Assembly: GCF_900117415.1 (NCBI RefSeq)
Contig: NZ_FPEI01000004.1
Span: 310,001-374,000, forward strand
From: Hyphomicrobium sp. CS1BSMeth3
GTDB taxonomy: Bacteria > Pseudomonadota > Alphaproteobacteria > Rhizobiales > Hyphomicrobiaceae
Reading direction: 5' to 3'
Length of the DNA: 64,000 bases
Below, piece after piece: positions 45,762 through 54,608 of this stretch. The notes beneath the pieces were generated by a model, which had not been told where the DNA came from, did not search any database, and saw only the letters and a program-made list of their open reading frames with translations. Made by a program: the position numbers and the translations under genes. Position 1 is the stretch's first letter. Each line of letters starts with the position of its first letter.

Positions 45762-46472
45762 TCAGAAGCGGTAGGAAAGCCCAAGGGCCAGGTGCGGCGA
45801 CCAGAGATCGGTCTTGACGTGGCCGCCGCCGTCGAGATTGCCGTTGATGTGCGTATAGGAGAGCTTGGCCTCGGCGAAGCCCGACCAGTGGGCCGTGAAC
45901 GGAAACTCGAGGCCGACCAGACCCTGCGCGGCGACCCCGGCGAGCTGATACTCGAAGGTGCCGTTCGAAGCGCCGACCACCTGCACCTCGACGTGCGGGA
46001 TGGCCACGCCGATGCCGAACCCGGCGTAGGGGCGAATGCCGTAAAACTGCCAGGGCTCGAACCGATAGAGCAGGTTGCCCGTGACGATGTTGTTGCCGTC
46101 GGTGAACTCGAGCTTCTCGTAGAGCGCGCCGACGTCACCCTTGAGCTTGGCGTAGGCCTTGGCGTGGGTGAACTCGACGGCCACACCCCAATTGGGGCTG
46201 TTCTGAAACCAGTAGATGCCGCGCGCGCCCCAGTAGGGCGGCATTTCGAAGGACTTGCCGTCCCAATCGACCTTGCGCGTCTCTGTGGGTACGCCCGGGC
46301 GATGCAGCGACACATCGCTCGAGAAATTGGCGTTCATGCCGCCATAAACCTGGATCTGCACTTGCGCGCTGGCTGGTGTCGCCCCTGCCGCAGCCGCTGC
46401 TGCCAAACCAAGCGCCAGTGCGCCCACGCGTGCGGCGCTCACGAGCCGCCCCCATGCTCCGCCACTCTGCAT
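45762..46472 (-). CDS. Outer-membrane beta-barrel protein, LpxQ (lipid A oxidase)-like
   Basis: 236 aa. Signal peptide (ALALGLAAAAAAGATPASA, cleavage near residue 36) and a terminal Phe (LALGLSYRF), the signature of outer-membrane barrels. Alternating hydrophobic strands throughout. The stretches DWDGKSFEMPPYWGARGIYW and EFTHAKAYAKL, LEFTDGNNIVTGNLLYRF, RPYAGFGIGVAIPHVEV resemble Rhizobium LpxQ, an oxygen-dependent lipid A oxidase. Assignment from memory, moderate. Confidence 0.75.
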   Translation of the reverse strand: MQSGGAWGRLVSAARVGALALGLAAAAAAGATPASAQVQIQVYGGMNANFSSDVSLHRPGVPTETRKVDWDGKSFEMPPYWGARGIYWFQNSPNWGVAVEFTHAKAYAKLKGDVGALYEKLEFTDGNNIVTGNLLYRFEPWQFYGIRPYAGFGIGVAIPHVEVQVVGASNGTFEYQLAGVAAQGLVGLEFPFTAHWSGFAEAKLSYTHINGNLDGGGHVKTDLWSPHLALGLSYRF

Positions 46473-46630
46473 TGCACCCGAGCCCCGTTCAATCCGATGG
46501 CTGCCGAATCTTGCAGCTCTTCTAAATTTACCGGCTATCAGAACGGACGTGTGAGTCCTAGAACGAAACCCCTTTGGGGCCGCAATTCCTTAGGATTTTC
46601 GTAACCACTGTTGCTCTTGCGCACAGGTTA

Positions 46631-47347
46631 TCAAGCGGCCCCGGCCAGCTCGGCCAGGCGGTCCGTGCTGCGCACAATGACCTGGGTCGTGCGCGGCAGG
46701 TCGATGACGCCCGTCCGCCGCATTTTGCTGATCGTCCGGCTCACCGTCTCGATGGTCAGCCCGAGATAGTCCCCGATATCCGTCCGCGTCATCGGCAGGT
46801 TGACGACCACCGCGCCACCGGCCCGGGCCGTGCTGCGCTCGGCCAGCATGAGCAGGAAGTCCGCCACCTTGGCCTCGGCCGACTTCGAGGCGAGGCACGT
46901 CAGGTGATCGCGCATGGCGTTCAATTCGGCGGTCGCCATTCTGAGCAACTTGCGGGCGAAATCGGCGCGTTCGTCGATCATGCGCTCGAGGCCGGCCCGC
47001 GAGATCCGGCGAAGACGGGTATCGCCGACCGCCTGGGCGTTGTAGCCGTAGGTCGCCGGGCTGCAGAGCCCGACGATGTCGCCCGGGAAGCGGAACGCCA
47101 GTATGTGGCGGTTGCCGTCGGGCATGATCCGGTAGAGGCAGACGACGCCGTCGGTCACCTCGTAGACGTGGGTCGCATCGTCCCCTTCGAGGAAGAGATC
47201 CTCGCGGCCGCCGAGATGGATAACGCCGGCGTGATCGCCGGCGCCCGAGGCAAGGTTGCGGTCGGCAGCAGTCTTGAAGAGGCCGGGCTCGAAGACCCCA
47301 GCCTCGTGGCGGGTGAAGAGCACATGGTTTCCTGCTGCCGCTGTCAT
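46631..47347 (-). CDS. Crp/Fnr-family transcriptional regulator (FixK-like)
   Basis: 238 aa. Cyclic-nucleotide-binding-like barrel (DATHVYEVTDGVVCLYRI, FRFPGDIVGLC) and C-terminal winged helix-turn-helix with LPMTRTDIGDYLGLTIETVS, the Fnr-type recognition motif (E..SR). The N-terminal cysteine cluster of FNR is absent, so this is more like FixK/oxygen-independent members. Divergent from an OmpR-type response regulator at 47566, with a 218-bp shared promoter region. Confidence 0.92.
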   Translation of the reverse strand: MTAAAGNHVLFTRHEAGVFEPGLFKTAADRNLASGAGDHAGVIHLGGREDLFLEGDDATHVYEVTDGVVCLYRIMPDGNRHILAFRFPGDIVGLCSPATYGYNAQAVGDTRLRRISRAGLERMIDERADFARKLLRMATAELNAMRDHLTCLASKSAEAKVADFLLMLAERSTARAGGAVVVNLPMTRTDIGDYLGLTIETVSRTISKMRRTGVIDLPRTTQVIVRSTDRLAELAGAA

Positions 47348-47565
47348 TTCCTAACCTCCAGCTCTTGCCTTCGACCTTGAGCTGGAACAAACGACCCCGA
47401 CGTCACGACCATACCGGCCGCTGGTCATGAAATGTAACGATTTGTAATATGGGTGTGCTATCGACTAAATCAATTGTAGCGCCTGTGACTTGCTGTGGCC
47501 CACGAGATCCTGGCTCCGATTGCGGCGTGGAGCGGGGTCCCATCGGATACCGAATTGCCCACAAC

Positions 47566-48303
47566 ATGCAACGGACGAGCAAGACGAGCATTCTCGTCGT
47601 CGACGACGACCCCAAGATCCGCACCCTGCTCCGGCGGCTTTTCGAGGGCGAAGGCTGGCAGGTCTCGGAGGCATCGTCGCGTGACGAGGTCCGCAATCAG
47701 CTTGCCGGCGGCCGGCCCGATCTGATCACGCTCGATCTCGTGCTCGGCGGCGAGGATGGCCTGACGATCGCGCGCGAGCTGCGCCAGGAATCCAACATTC
47801 CGATCATCATGGTCTCGGGCAAGGGTGACACGATCGACCGCGTCGTCGGCCTCGAGATCGGCGCCGACGACTACATCACCAAGCCTTTCCATCTCCGCGA
47901 GGTTCTCGCGCGCGTCCGCGCCGTCCTCCGGCGCACCGAGGAAGCCTCGGCGGGGCCGAGCCTTTCCCCGTCCGTACGCGAAGCCTTCTGCTTCGGCGGC
48001 TTCACCGTCGATCTCTCGAAGCGCGAGCTGCACGGCCCCGACGGCACGCTCATCCCGCTGACGACCGCCGAGTTCGCGCTGCTCGAGGTGTTCGTGCGCA
48101 ACGTCAATCGCGTGCTCTCGCGCGACCGCATCATGGACCTGACCAAGGGCCACGAGTGGAACCCGCTCGATCGCACGATCGACAATCATGTCGCGCGCCT
48201 GCGCAAGAAGATCGAGCACGATCCCGAAAGCCCGTTGCTCATCAAGACCGTGCGCGGCGTCGGCTACAGCTTCACTGCGGATGTGGTGCCGGCGAGGGCT
48301 TGA
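47566..48303 (+). CDS. OmpR-family response regulator, orphan
   Basis: 245 aa. Receiver domain with acidic pocket (VVDDDPKIR), phospho-acceptor Asp57 (LITLDLVLGGEDG) and YITKPFHLRE with the conserved Lys, then a winged-helix DNA-binding domain ending TVRGVGYSF. No histidine kinase gene is adjacent on either side, so its partner is elsewhere. ATG 47566 begins MQRTSKTSILVVDDD; upstream in-frame starts add unrelated residues. Confidence 0.9.
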   Translation: MQRTSKTSILVVDDDPKIRTLLRRLFEGEGWQVSEASSRDEVRNQLAGGRPDLITLDLVLGGEDGLTIARELRQESNIPIIMVSGKGDTIDRVVGLEIGADDYITKPFHLREVLARVRAVLRRTEEASAGPSLSPSVREAFCFGGFTVDLSKRELHGPDGTLIPLTTAEFALLEVFVRNVNRVLSRDRIMDLTKGHEWNPLDRTIDNHVARLRKKIEHDPESPLLIKTVRGVGYSFTADVVPARA

Positions 48304-48407
48304 CCGGCTTTTGCCGCGGGCTGCTGGGAAGAGGTGCTGTCGCCCTCCTTAGTAGTGCTATGCCCGCGGCCGCCAGAGCGAGGGCGCTCGCGTGTGATGC
48401 CGTTCTT

Positions 48408-48441
48408 CCCCTTCTCCCCGTCCTTACGGGGAGAGGGGAAC
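48408..48441. repeat. REP-type hairpin
   Basis: CCCCTTCTCCCCGTCCTTAC then GGGGAGAGGGGAAC. Lies 3' of the response regulator and of the ABC transporter, which are convergent. Just upstream (48350-48380) is a fragment of the 74-bp repeat in inverted orientation. Confidence 0.65.
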
Positions 48442-48454
48442 AATCTGCGCCGCC

Positions 48455-50299
48455 CTACTTCGCCGCCTCGATGGCGTGCGGCGCGACGAACTGCAGGTGG
48501 GCCAGACGGGCATAGAGCCCGCCCTGCGAGATGAGCTCGCGGTGCGTGCCTTCCTCGACAATGCGGCCCTCGTCCAGCACCACGATCCGATCGGCCTTCT
48601 GAATGGTCGCGAGCCGATGGGCAACGACGATCGTCGTGCGCCCGCGCATAGCCGCATCGAGGGCGCGCTGCACGGCGACCTCGCTTTCGGCATCGAGGGC
48701 ACTCGTCGCCTCATCGAGCAGCAGGATCGGCGCCTCGCGCAGCAGCGCACGGGCGATGGCAATGCGCTGGCGCTGACCGCCGGAGAGCGTGATGCCCCGC
48801 TCGCCGATGCGCGTCTCGTAGCCCTCGGGCAGCGCCCGGATGAAGGCATCGGCCTGGGCGGCGGCAGCGGCGCGCTCGACCTCGGCCATGCTCGCATTCT
48901 CGTCCCCGAAACGGATGTTCTCGGCGACCGTGCCGGCGAGCAGCGCGATGTCCTGCGGGACGAGCGCCATGCGCCGGCGCAGCGTCCCGAGATCTGCCTC
49001 CCGCGCCGGCACGCCGTCGATGAGCACACGCCCCGCGGTCGGATCGCGCAGGCGCTGCACAAGCGCGAGCAGCGTGCTTTTGCCCGAGCCGGAGGGACCG
49101 ACCAGCGCGACACGCTCGCCGGGCGCTATCCTGAGCGACAGGTCGATGAGAGCCGGGCTCTCGGCACGCCCCGGATAGACGAAGCCCACGCGCTCGAGCT
49201 CGATGCGGCCTTGGGCCGGCTCCGGCAAAGGAACGGGATGAGCCGGGGAGACGATCTCGGGCTTGGTATCGAGCAGCTCGGTGAGCCGCTCGGCCGCGCC
49301 GGCCGCCTGCGTGACCTCACCCCAGACTTCGGAGAGCTCTGCGAGCGCGCCGGCCGCGAACAGCGCATAGAGGACGAACTGCCCGAGCCGGCCGCCCGTC
49401 ATCTCGCCGGCCACGACGAGCGCGGCCCCGTACCACAGGATCCCGACGACACTGCCGACGACCAGCAGAATGACGACCGCGGTCAGTCCCGCCCGCGCCT
49501 TGAGGCGCGCATCCGCCGCACTAAAAGCCCCTTCGACCGCACTGGCAAAGCGCGTGGCAAGCGCCTTCTCGGCGACGAACGCCTGCACCGTGCGAATGCC
49601 CGCGAGTGTCTCGGCAGCGAGCGACGAAGCTTCCGCGAGCGCATCCTGGGCCCGGCGCGAGCGCCGCCGCACGATGCGGCCATAGGCGACGAGCGGCAGC
49701 ACGATCAGCGGGATGGCCACCAGCACCAGCGCCGATAGCCGCGGGCTCGTCACGAGCATCATGCCGAGCGCACCGACCAGCATGATGGCATTGCGCGCGG
49801 CTTGCGAGAGCGCGCTCCCCGCGGCGCCTTTGATCTGCGTCGTATCGGCGGAAAGGCGGCTCATCAGCTCGCCCGAGTGCACTTTCTCGTGGAACGCCGG
49901 CCCGAGCGTCATGAGGTGGCGGAAGACGTCGGCACGCACGTCCGCGACAACCCGCTCGCCGAGCCAGTTCACGCAATAGAAGCGCGCTGCGCTCGCTACG
50001 GCCAGCACGGCGCCGATCAGCACCAGCACGGCAAAGTAGCGATCGATGAAGCCGCCATCCCCGCCCGAGAAGCCGAAATCGATCATGCGGCGCACAGCAA
50101 GCGGCACCGACAGCATCGCCAGCGCGGAAACCACCATGGCGAGGCCGGCCAACGCCAGCATCGTGGGATAGCGGACGATGTAGGGCCTCAGCGCCAGGAG
50201 CGGCCGCAAGGAGCGGCGCGCTTGCGCACCGGACGGGCTCGCCTCGTCCGATACCTCGTCCACCGGCTGCTCTTCTGCCGTCCTTCTCGCCACGCTCAT
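48455..50299 (-). CDS. ABC transporter, fused permease and ATPase (MsbA-like exporter)
   Basis: 614 aa half-transporter. About six membrane segments in residues ~35-310, then a nucleotide-binding domain: Walker A LVGPSGSGKST, Q-loop VPQDIAL, signature LSGGQRQRIAIARALL, Walker B ILLLDEATSALD and an H-loop with VVAHRL. Belongs to the lipid/drug exporter group (ABCB/MsbA). N-terminal leader of ~30 polar residues. Start ATG 50299 with AAAGGGA just upstream; a longer frame to 50443 is not supported. Confidence 0.92.
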   Translation of the reverse strand: MSVARRTAEEQPVDEVSDEASPSGAQARRSLRPLLALRPYIVRYPTMLALAGLAMVVSALAMLSVPLAVRRMIDFGFSGGDGGFIDRYFAVLVLIGAVLAVASAARFYCVNWLGERVVADVRADVFRHLMTLGPAFHEKVHSGELMSRLSADTTQIKGAAGSALSQAARNAIMLVGALGMMLVTSPRLSALVLVAIPLIVLPLVAYGRIVRRRSRRAQDALAEASSLAAETLAGIRTVQAFVAEKALATRFASAVEGAFSAADARLKARAGLTAVVILLVVGSVVGILWYGAALVVAGEMTGGRLGQFVLYALFAAGALAELSEVWGEVTQAAGAAERLTELLDTKPEIVSPAHPVPLPEPAQGRIELERVGFVYPGRAESPALIDLSLRIAPGERVALVGPSGSGKSTLLALVQRLRDPTAGRVLIDGVPAREADLGTLRRRMALVPQDIALLAGTVAENIRFGDENASMAEVERAAAAAQADAFIRALPEGYETRIGERGITLSGGQRQRIAIARALLREAPILLLDEATSALDAESEVAVQRALDAAMRGRTTIVVAHRLATIQKADRIVVLDEGRIVEEGTHRELISQGGLYARLAHLQFVAPHAIEAAK

Positions 50300-50532
50300 T
50301 CCCTTTGCACTCAGGCGCGACCAGGCGCGACGCGCCATCGCCGCAAGCCATAGGCCCGTTCCGCGGCGCGCTCTTGATGCGCCGCAAGCCGATGTTGCCG
50401 TGTCCTCAGTGTCATGAATGCCCCAGCCGCGGGCGGTGAACAAGCGGCGCTGAATGACGCGGCCGGCAGGACGTCATTCAGTCGCAAGCCGGCTGCCGCG
50501 CCTCGGCGGGCGAATTATTGAATGCATCCAAA

Positions 50533-50568
50533 TAAAAAGCCCACGACGATGAGGGCATCGTCATGGGC
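50533..50568 (-). terminator. Rho-independent terminator of the second phasin gene
   Basis: On the minus strand: GCCCATGACGATG, loop CCCT, CATCGTCGTGGGC, then TTTTTAT. Stem of 13 bp with one G-T pair and a clear T-tract, 38 bp after the phasin stop. Confidence 0.85.
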
Positions 50569-50605
50569 ACTAATCGGGGGAAAATGCGTACGGGGCCGAA
50601 ACGAA

Positions 50606-50935
50606 TTAGCGGCGCGCAGCGAACGCCTTCTCGACCGGCTTGTAGGCTTCCTTGGCGAACTCCGAGTACAGACCGCCCATCTTCGTGAGCTGCTGCACGT
50701 AGTCCTCGTACGCCCGCTTGGCGTAGCTCGACTGGATCTCGAAAGCCTGCTCGATGGTCTTGGCCGAGAGCAGCTTCTCGAACGTGGCCGTGCCGTCCTC
50801 GAACGAACGCTTCGAGTAATCGGTCATCTCGGTAGCAATCGTCTGCCAGCCCTTGCTCCACTCGCCAACGAGGCGCATGGCCGTATCGGTGTTGGCTTGG
50901 CCGAGCTTCTGGAGGTCTTCAAATGACTTGATCAT
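50606..50935 (-). CDS. Phasin family protein
   Basis: 109 aa, helical, no cysteine: FEDLQKLGQANTDTAMRL and AKTIEQAFEIQSSYAKRAYE match the Phasin_2 pattern, with KPVEKAF near the end. Coats PHA granules. It has its own terminator and, about 100 bp upstream, two TGCN3GCA motifs (51032 and 51062) that look like PhaR sites. Start at 50935. Confidence 0.92.
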   Translation of the reverse strand: MIKSFEDLQKLGQANTDTAMRLVGEWSKGWQTIATEMTDYSKRSFEDGTATFEKLLSAKTIEQAFEIQSSYAKRAYEDYVQQLTKMGGLYSEFAKEAYKPVEKAFAARR

Positions 50936-51031
50936 GGGAGTTGGTCCTTCGAACCAGCGGGGGATGCTGCTTTGGTGATTGCTCTAACGCAGAGGCGGCG
51001 CGTTCGTCTCTCGCGATGCGCCAGATTTAGG

Positions 51032-51070
51032 TGCGCTGCACAAATATGTCAACCACAATATTGCGATGCA
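51032..51070. promoter_or_regulatory. Two candidate PhaR operators
   Basis: TGCGCTGCA at 51032-51040 and TGCGATGCA at 51062-51070, thirty bases apart, upstream of the phasin start at 50935. They match the TGC-N3-GCA core of PhaR sites described for phasin promoters in Paracoccus and Rhodobacter. A third such site lies upstream of phaZ at 63773. Confidence 0.5.
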
Positions 51071-51328
51071 GCATGAATGGGCGGTCATGTTCGCCGCAGG
51101 GGTCGATAAAACTTCGATAAAATTTTCATCGTCTGCTTCACGGGACGCAAGGGCGACTGCGTTAATCTCCCCTCGAATGGTCGTGGAACGCGCGCCCAAT
51201 TGGCGCCCTAAGACGGTGTTCTCATAGAGACTTCCGTACGAGGGGCGGCCATCCAGCGGGCGGTCGGCAAGCGACCGGGGAGGCCAGAACGCGCGTCTTT
51301 CAGGCGCGAAAATTCGGGTTTAGCGGCT

Positions 51329-52858
51329 ATGCGAGCGGGCTCAAGCTGGCGAGGTCACCTCGCCGGTGCAGCACTTTTGATCTTCTGCCTCGTGGCAGCC
51401 GGTGCGACAGATGCGCGCGCCGACAGCCGCCATGCCGCCTTTGTTGTTGATGCAAACACGGGCCGCGTCCTGCATGCGGCCAATGCCAACGACCGGCGCT
51501 TCCCGGCCTCGCTCACCAAGATGATGACGCTCTATCTGGTCTTCGAGCAGATCGAGGCCGGCCGCCTCAATGCCTCGACGCCGATCAGGATCTCCGCCCA
51601 GGCCGCCGCCGTGCCGCCCTCCAAGCTCGATCTGGATCCCGGCGACACCATCCCGCTCGGTGCCGCCATCCGTGCGCTGGTGACCAAGTCCGCGAACGAT
51701 GTCTCCGTCGCCATTGCCGAGCACATCTCGGGCAGCGAAGCCGCCTTCGCCCGCGCCATGACGGCCAAGGCGCGCCAGCTCGGCATGCGCGCGACCGTCT
51801 ATCGCAATGCGCATGGCCTGCCCGATCCCGAGCAGGTCACCACGGCCCGCGACATCCTCACGCTGTCGCTGGCCCTCTACGACCACTTCCCCCAGCACGC
51901 CCGCGTCTTTGCCACGCGCCAGTTCAGCTACGCCGGCGCCGCCTATCGCAATCACAACACCATGCTCGGCAGCTTCGAGGGCATGGAGGGCATCAAGACC
52001 GGCTACACGCGCGCCTCGGGCTTCAATCTCTCGGCCTCCGTCCGCCGCGATGGCAAGCACGTGGTCGCCGTCGTCATGGGCGGGCGCACGGCTGCTGCCC
52101 GCAATGCCGAGATGCGCATGCTGCTCAACCGCAGCCTCGCCCGCGCGAGCACCAGCAAGTCGCGCCGCCCCGCACTGATCGCGCGTGCCGAGCCGGCCGC
52201 CGTGTCCAGGCCGCGCCCCGCTTCGCGGCCAGCCCGGACCGCACCGCAGGAAACCGCAGCCGCGCCGCAGGCCGCCCCGCGCCTCGTCGAGCCGATCCGT
52301 CCCGCCGCGCCGCCTGCGGGCGCCGGCAACGAGCCGCCCATCCAGATGGCGCGCGTGCGTACGGTCCCTGTCGTGCAGTCTCCGGGCGCCAGCCAGTCCG
52401 ATGCTCCCGCCGCAGCCGATGTGCCGCAGCGCCAGTTCATGATGCCGGACGACGGCCGCGGCGCGCGTCCCTCGACACTCGACGCCCAGGCGCGCCGCCT
52501 CGATAGCGGCCATCCGGCCGTCTATGCCGCGCGCTACGACCAGCCCTCGAATTCGATTGCCGATGCGCCGCAGTCTCAGGCGGCACCGTCCTACACCGCT
52601 GCAGCCAACCACGGCGACTATGCCGTCCAGGTCGGCGCGTTTGCCACGGCCCTGGAGGCCCAGGCGCGTCTGCGCGAAGTGCGCCAGAGCGTCGGCGGCC
52701 TCCTCTCCTCGGCGACCGATCTCACGGAGCCCGTCGCGCAAGGCTCCCGCACGCTCTATCGCGCCCGTTTTGCCGGCCTCGATGCCGGACCTGCCGCCCA
52801 GACATGCACCGCGCTTCGGCGCCAGCGTGTTGATTGTTTCGTCACGCGCTTGCGCTGA
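51329..52858 (+). CDS. D-alanyl-D-alanine carboxypeptidase with C-terminal SPOR domain
   Basis: 509 aa. Signal peptide (HLAGAALLIFCLVAAGA). Penicillin-binding active-site motifs: SLTK (Ser61, Lys64), SAN (121-123) and KTG (223-225). A Pro/Ala-rich linker follows (residues ~290-410) and a SPOR domain at ~428-508 (YAVQVGAFATALEAQARL...) that binds denuded septal glycan. This DacA-like/SPOR fusion is a common Rhizobiales arrangement. It trims cell-wall pentapeptides in the periplasm. Promoter region 50936-51328 is shared with the divergent phasin. Confidence 0.93.
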   Translation: MRAGSSWRGHLAGAALLIFCLVAAGATDARADSRHAAFVVDANTGRVLHAANANDRRFPASLTKMMTLYLVFEQIEAGRLNASTPIRISAQAAAVPPSKLDLDPGDTIPLGAAIRALVTKSANDVSVAIAEHISGSEAAFARAMTAKARQLGMRATVYRNAHGLPDPEQVTTARDILTLSLALYDHFPQHARVFATRQFSYAGAAYRNHNTMLGSFEGMEGIKTGYTRASGFNLSASVRRDGKHVVAVVMGGRTAAARNAEMRMLLNRSLARASTSKSRRPALIARAEPAAVSRPRPASRPARTAPQETAAAPQAAPRLVEPIRPAAPPAGAGNEPPIQMARVRTVPVVQSPGASQSDAPAAADVPQRQFMMPDDGRGARPSTLDAQARRLDSGHPAVYAARYDQPSNSIADAPQSQAAPSYTAAANHGDYAVQVGAFATALEAQARLREVRQSVGGLLSSATDLTEPVAQGSRTLYRARFAGLDAGPAAQTCTALRRQRVDCFVTRLR

Positions 52859-52878
52859 GACACACGGAAGAAACGTCT

Positions 52879-53535
52879 ATGAATATCGTCGGTCCATCAC
52901 TCTCTGCAGGTCTCGCCGCGCTCCAGGCGCTGACGCCGCCGTCGCCGCAAGCCAAAGCCGCATCGGCCGCGCCGACATCGGCGCAGGTCCTCACCGGCGG
53001 CTCGCGCACGGTGATGTCGGCCTCCACGGGTGATGCCCTCCTCGGCCTCAATTCACGCGCGCCGACGGCCGTTCCCGGCACGAGCAAGTTCAGCGACGGC
53101 TTTGCGCGCGCCGGCATCCCGGCAGAGAAGGCCGCCTGGCTCGAGTCGCTCGGCGCCGACAACTGGGCGCTCCGCAAGCCGACACAGCTCGACGATGCCG
53201 CCTTCGAGCAGCAGGCCCTCGCGAGCCTGAAGCGCAGCGGCACCTTCAAGCTCCCGGGCTTCGCCGAAGCGCGCGAGGCCGGGACGCTCAGGATCCTGCG
53301 CTCCGGCGACATGCCCGAGCTCGGCTACCGGTCCTTCCAGGTCGTGCTCTACAAGGACGGGGCGGAGTTCGGCGGCGTCGGCTTCGGCACCATGAACAAC
53401 GACCGCTGGATGGAGCTGCGCCGGGGCGGCACGTTCGCCGTGACGGGCTCGGTGCGCGGCAATGACTACGTCGCGACATGGCCGCTCGCCTGGGAAGACG
53501 AGGGCGCGCCCGCAGATGAGGCCAAGGCCGCCTGA
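52879..53535 (+). CDS. Hypothetical protein
   Basis: 218 aa starting 20 bp after the carboxypeptidase stop, with CGGAAGAAACG before ATG 52879. No signal peptide; the first ~70 residues are Ala/Pro/Ser-rich and disordered, the rest ordered (FSDGFARAGIPAEKAAWLES, RSGTFKLPGFAEAREAGTLR, GVGFGTMNNDRWMELRRGG). No family recognised. It may be co-transcribed with the upstream gene. Confidence 0.72.
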   Translation: MNIVGPSLSAGLAALQALTPPSPQAKAASAAPTSAQVLTGGSRTVMSASTGDALLGLNSRAPTAVPGTSKFSDGFARAGIPAEKAAWLESLGADNWALRKPTQLDDAAFEQQALASLKRSGTFKLPGFAEAREAGTLRILRSGDMPELGYRSFQVVLYKDGAEFGGVGFGTMNNDRWMELRRGGTFAVTGSVRGNDYVATWPLAWEDEGAPADEAKAA

Positions 53536-53668
53536 TCCGGCGCCAGCAGCGCCCCTGCCCGATCCGCTGCGTTACGTGAAATTTGCCCTGTCGGAAAGGC
53601 GTGCTAAGCACGCGCCCTGATGTGCGGATAATCTATCCGCGCGCCAACAATCAGGGAGCGACGACAGG

Positions 53669-54514
53669 ATGACGGATCGCACCACCGTCGCGGGCAGGGC
53701 TGCTGCCTGCGGCCTGCTGCTGATGAGCCTCCTCATCGCCGTGCCAGGCATAGCCAGCGCGCAATCGTGCGGCAATGGCCCCGAAGGCTTCGGCCGCTGG
53801 CTCGAGGCCATGAAGGGGCAGGCCGCGCGGCAAGGCATCTCGCAAAGCGCCATCGACCGCGCCCTCGCCGGCGTTTCCTATGACCCGACCGTCATTCGCC
53901 TCGACCGCAGTCAGCGATCCTTCAAGCTGAGCTTCGAGCAGTTCTATGCCCGCCGCGTCGGCAGCGCCCTCATGCGCCGCGCCCAGGAGCGCCTCGCGCG
54001 CCACCGGGCCGTCTTCGACCGCATCGAGAAACAGTACGGGGTCCCACGCGAGATCGTCGTCGCAATCTGGGGCCTCGAGACAAACTTCGGCGCCGACACC
54101 TCGGGGCGCTTCTCGATCGTCCGCTCGCTCGCCACGCTCGCCTACGACTGCCGGCGCTCCGCGTTCTTCACGCCGCAGTTCCTCGACTCCATCCGCATCG
54201 TCCAGCGCGGCGACATGGCGCCCGCGCAGCTCCGCGGCGGCTGGGCCGGCGAGATCGGCCAGACCCAGTTCCTGCCGAGCCCCTACATCAAGTATGCCGT
54301 CGACTTCGACGGCGACGGGCGGCGCGACCTCGTCAGCTCGGTGCCCGACATCCTCGCCTCGACAGCGAACTTCCTCAGAGGGCACGGCTGGCAGCGCGGC
54401 GGCTCCTGGGAGCCCGGCTCCGCCAACTACCGCGTCATCCGCGACTGGAACCGCGCCGAGGTCTACCAGCGCACCATTTCGGTGATGGCGACGCGCCTGA
54501 AGTCCGGCCGTTGA
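53669..54514 (+). CDS. Lytic murein transglycosylase (MltB family)
   Basis: 281 aa. Signal peptide ending near IASAQ (residue ~32). Catalytic Glu137 in AIWGLETNFGAD; GEIGQTQFLPS and DFDGDGRRDL are further family motifs. Cuts glycan strands of peptidoglycan with anhydromuramyl ends. No lipobox, so soluble periplasmic rather than outer-membrane lipoprotein. Follows a D,D-carboxypeptidase by two genes, consistent with cell-wall remodelling. Confidence 0.93.
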   Translation: MTDRTTVAGRAAACGLLLMSLLIAVPGIASAQSCGNGPEGFGRWLEAMKGQAARQGISQSAIDRALAGVSYDPTVIRLDRSQRSFKLSFEQFYARRVGSALMRRAQERLARHRAVFDRIEKQYGVPREIVVAIWGLETNFGADTSGRFSIVRSLATLAYDCRRSAFFTPQFLDSIRIVQRGDMAPAQLRGGWAGEIGQTQFLPSPYIKYAVDFDGDGRRDLVSSVPDILASTANFLRGHGWQRGGSWEPGSANYRVIRDWNRAEVYQRTISVMATRLKSGR

Positions 54515-54526
54515 AGCCGCGCCCGA

Positions 54527-54564
54527 GCACCCTACACATCACGCCGGTGCGTAGTGTAGGGTGC
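54527..54564. terminator. Hairpin between MltB-like and exporter genes
   Basis: GCACCCTACAC pairs with GTGTAGGGTGC around a 16-nt loop that itself contains ACGCC/GGTGCGT pairing. No T-tract, so a factor-independent terminator is uncertain. Confidence 0.45.
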
Positions 54565-54608
54565 CGCCACCATTGAACCCGCGACACCGAGCGCGTCCCA
54601 AAGCCGCC

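Noticed and set aside
47348-47565. FNR/FixK box in the divergent regulator promoter
   Set aside because: Only a half-site (ATCAAT) seen; no TTGAT-N4-ATCAA palindrome.
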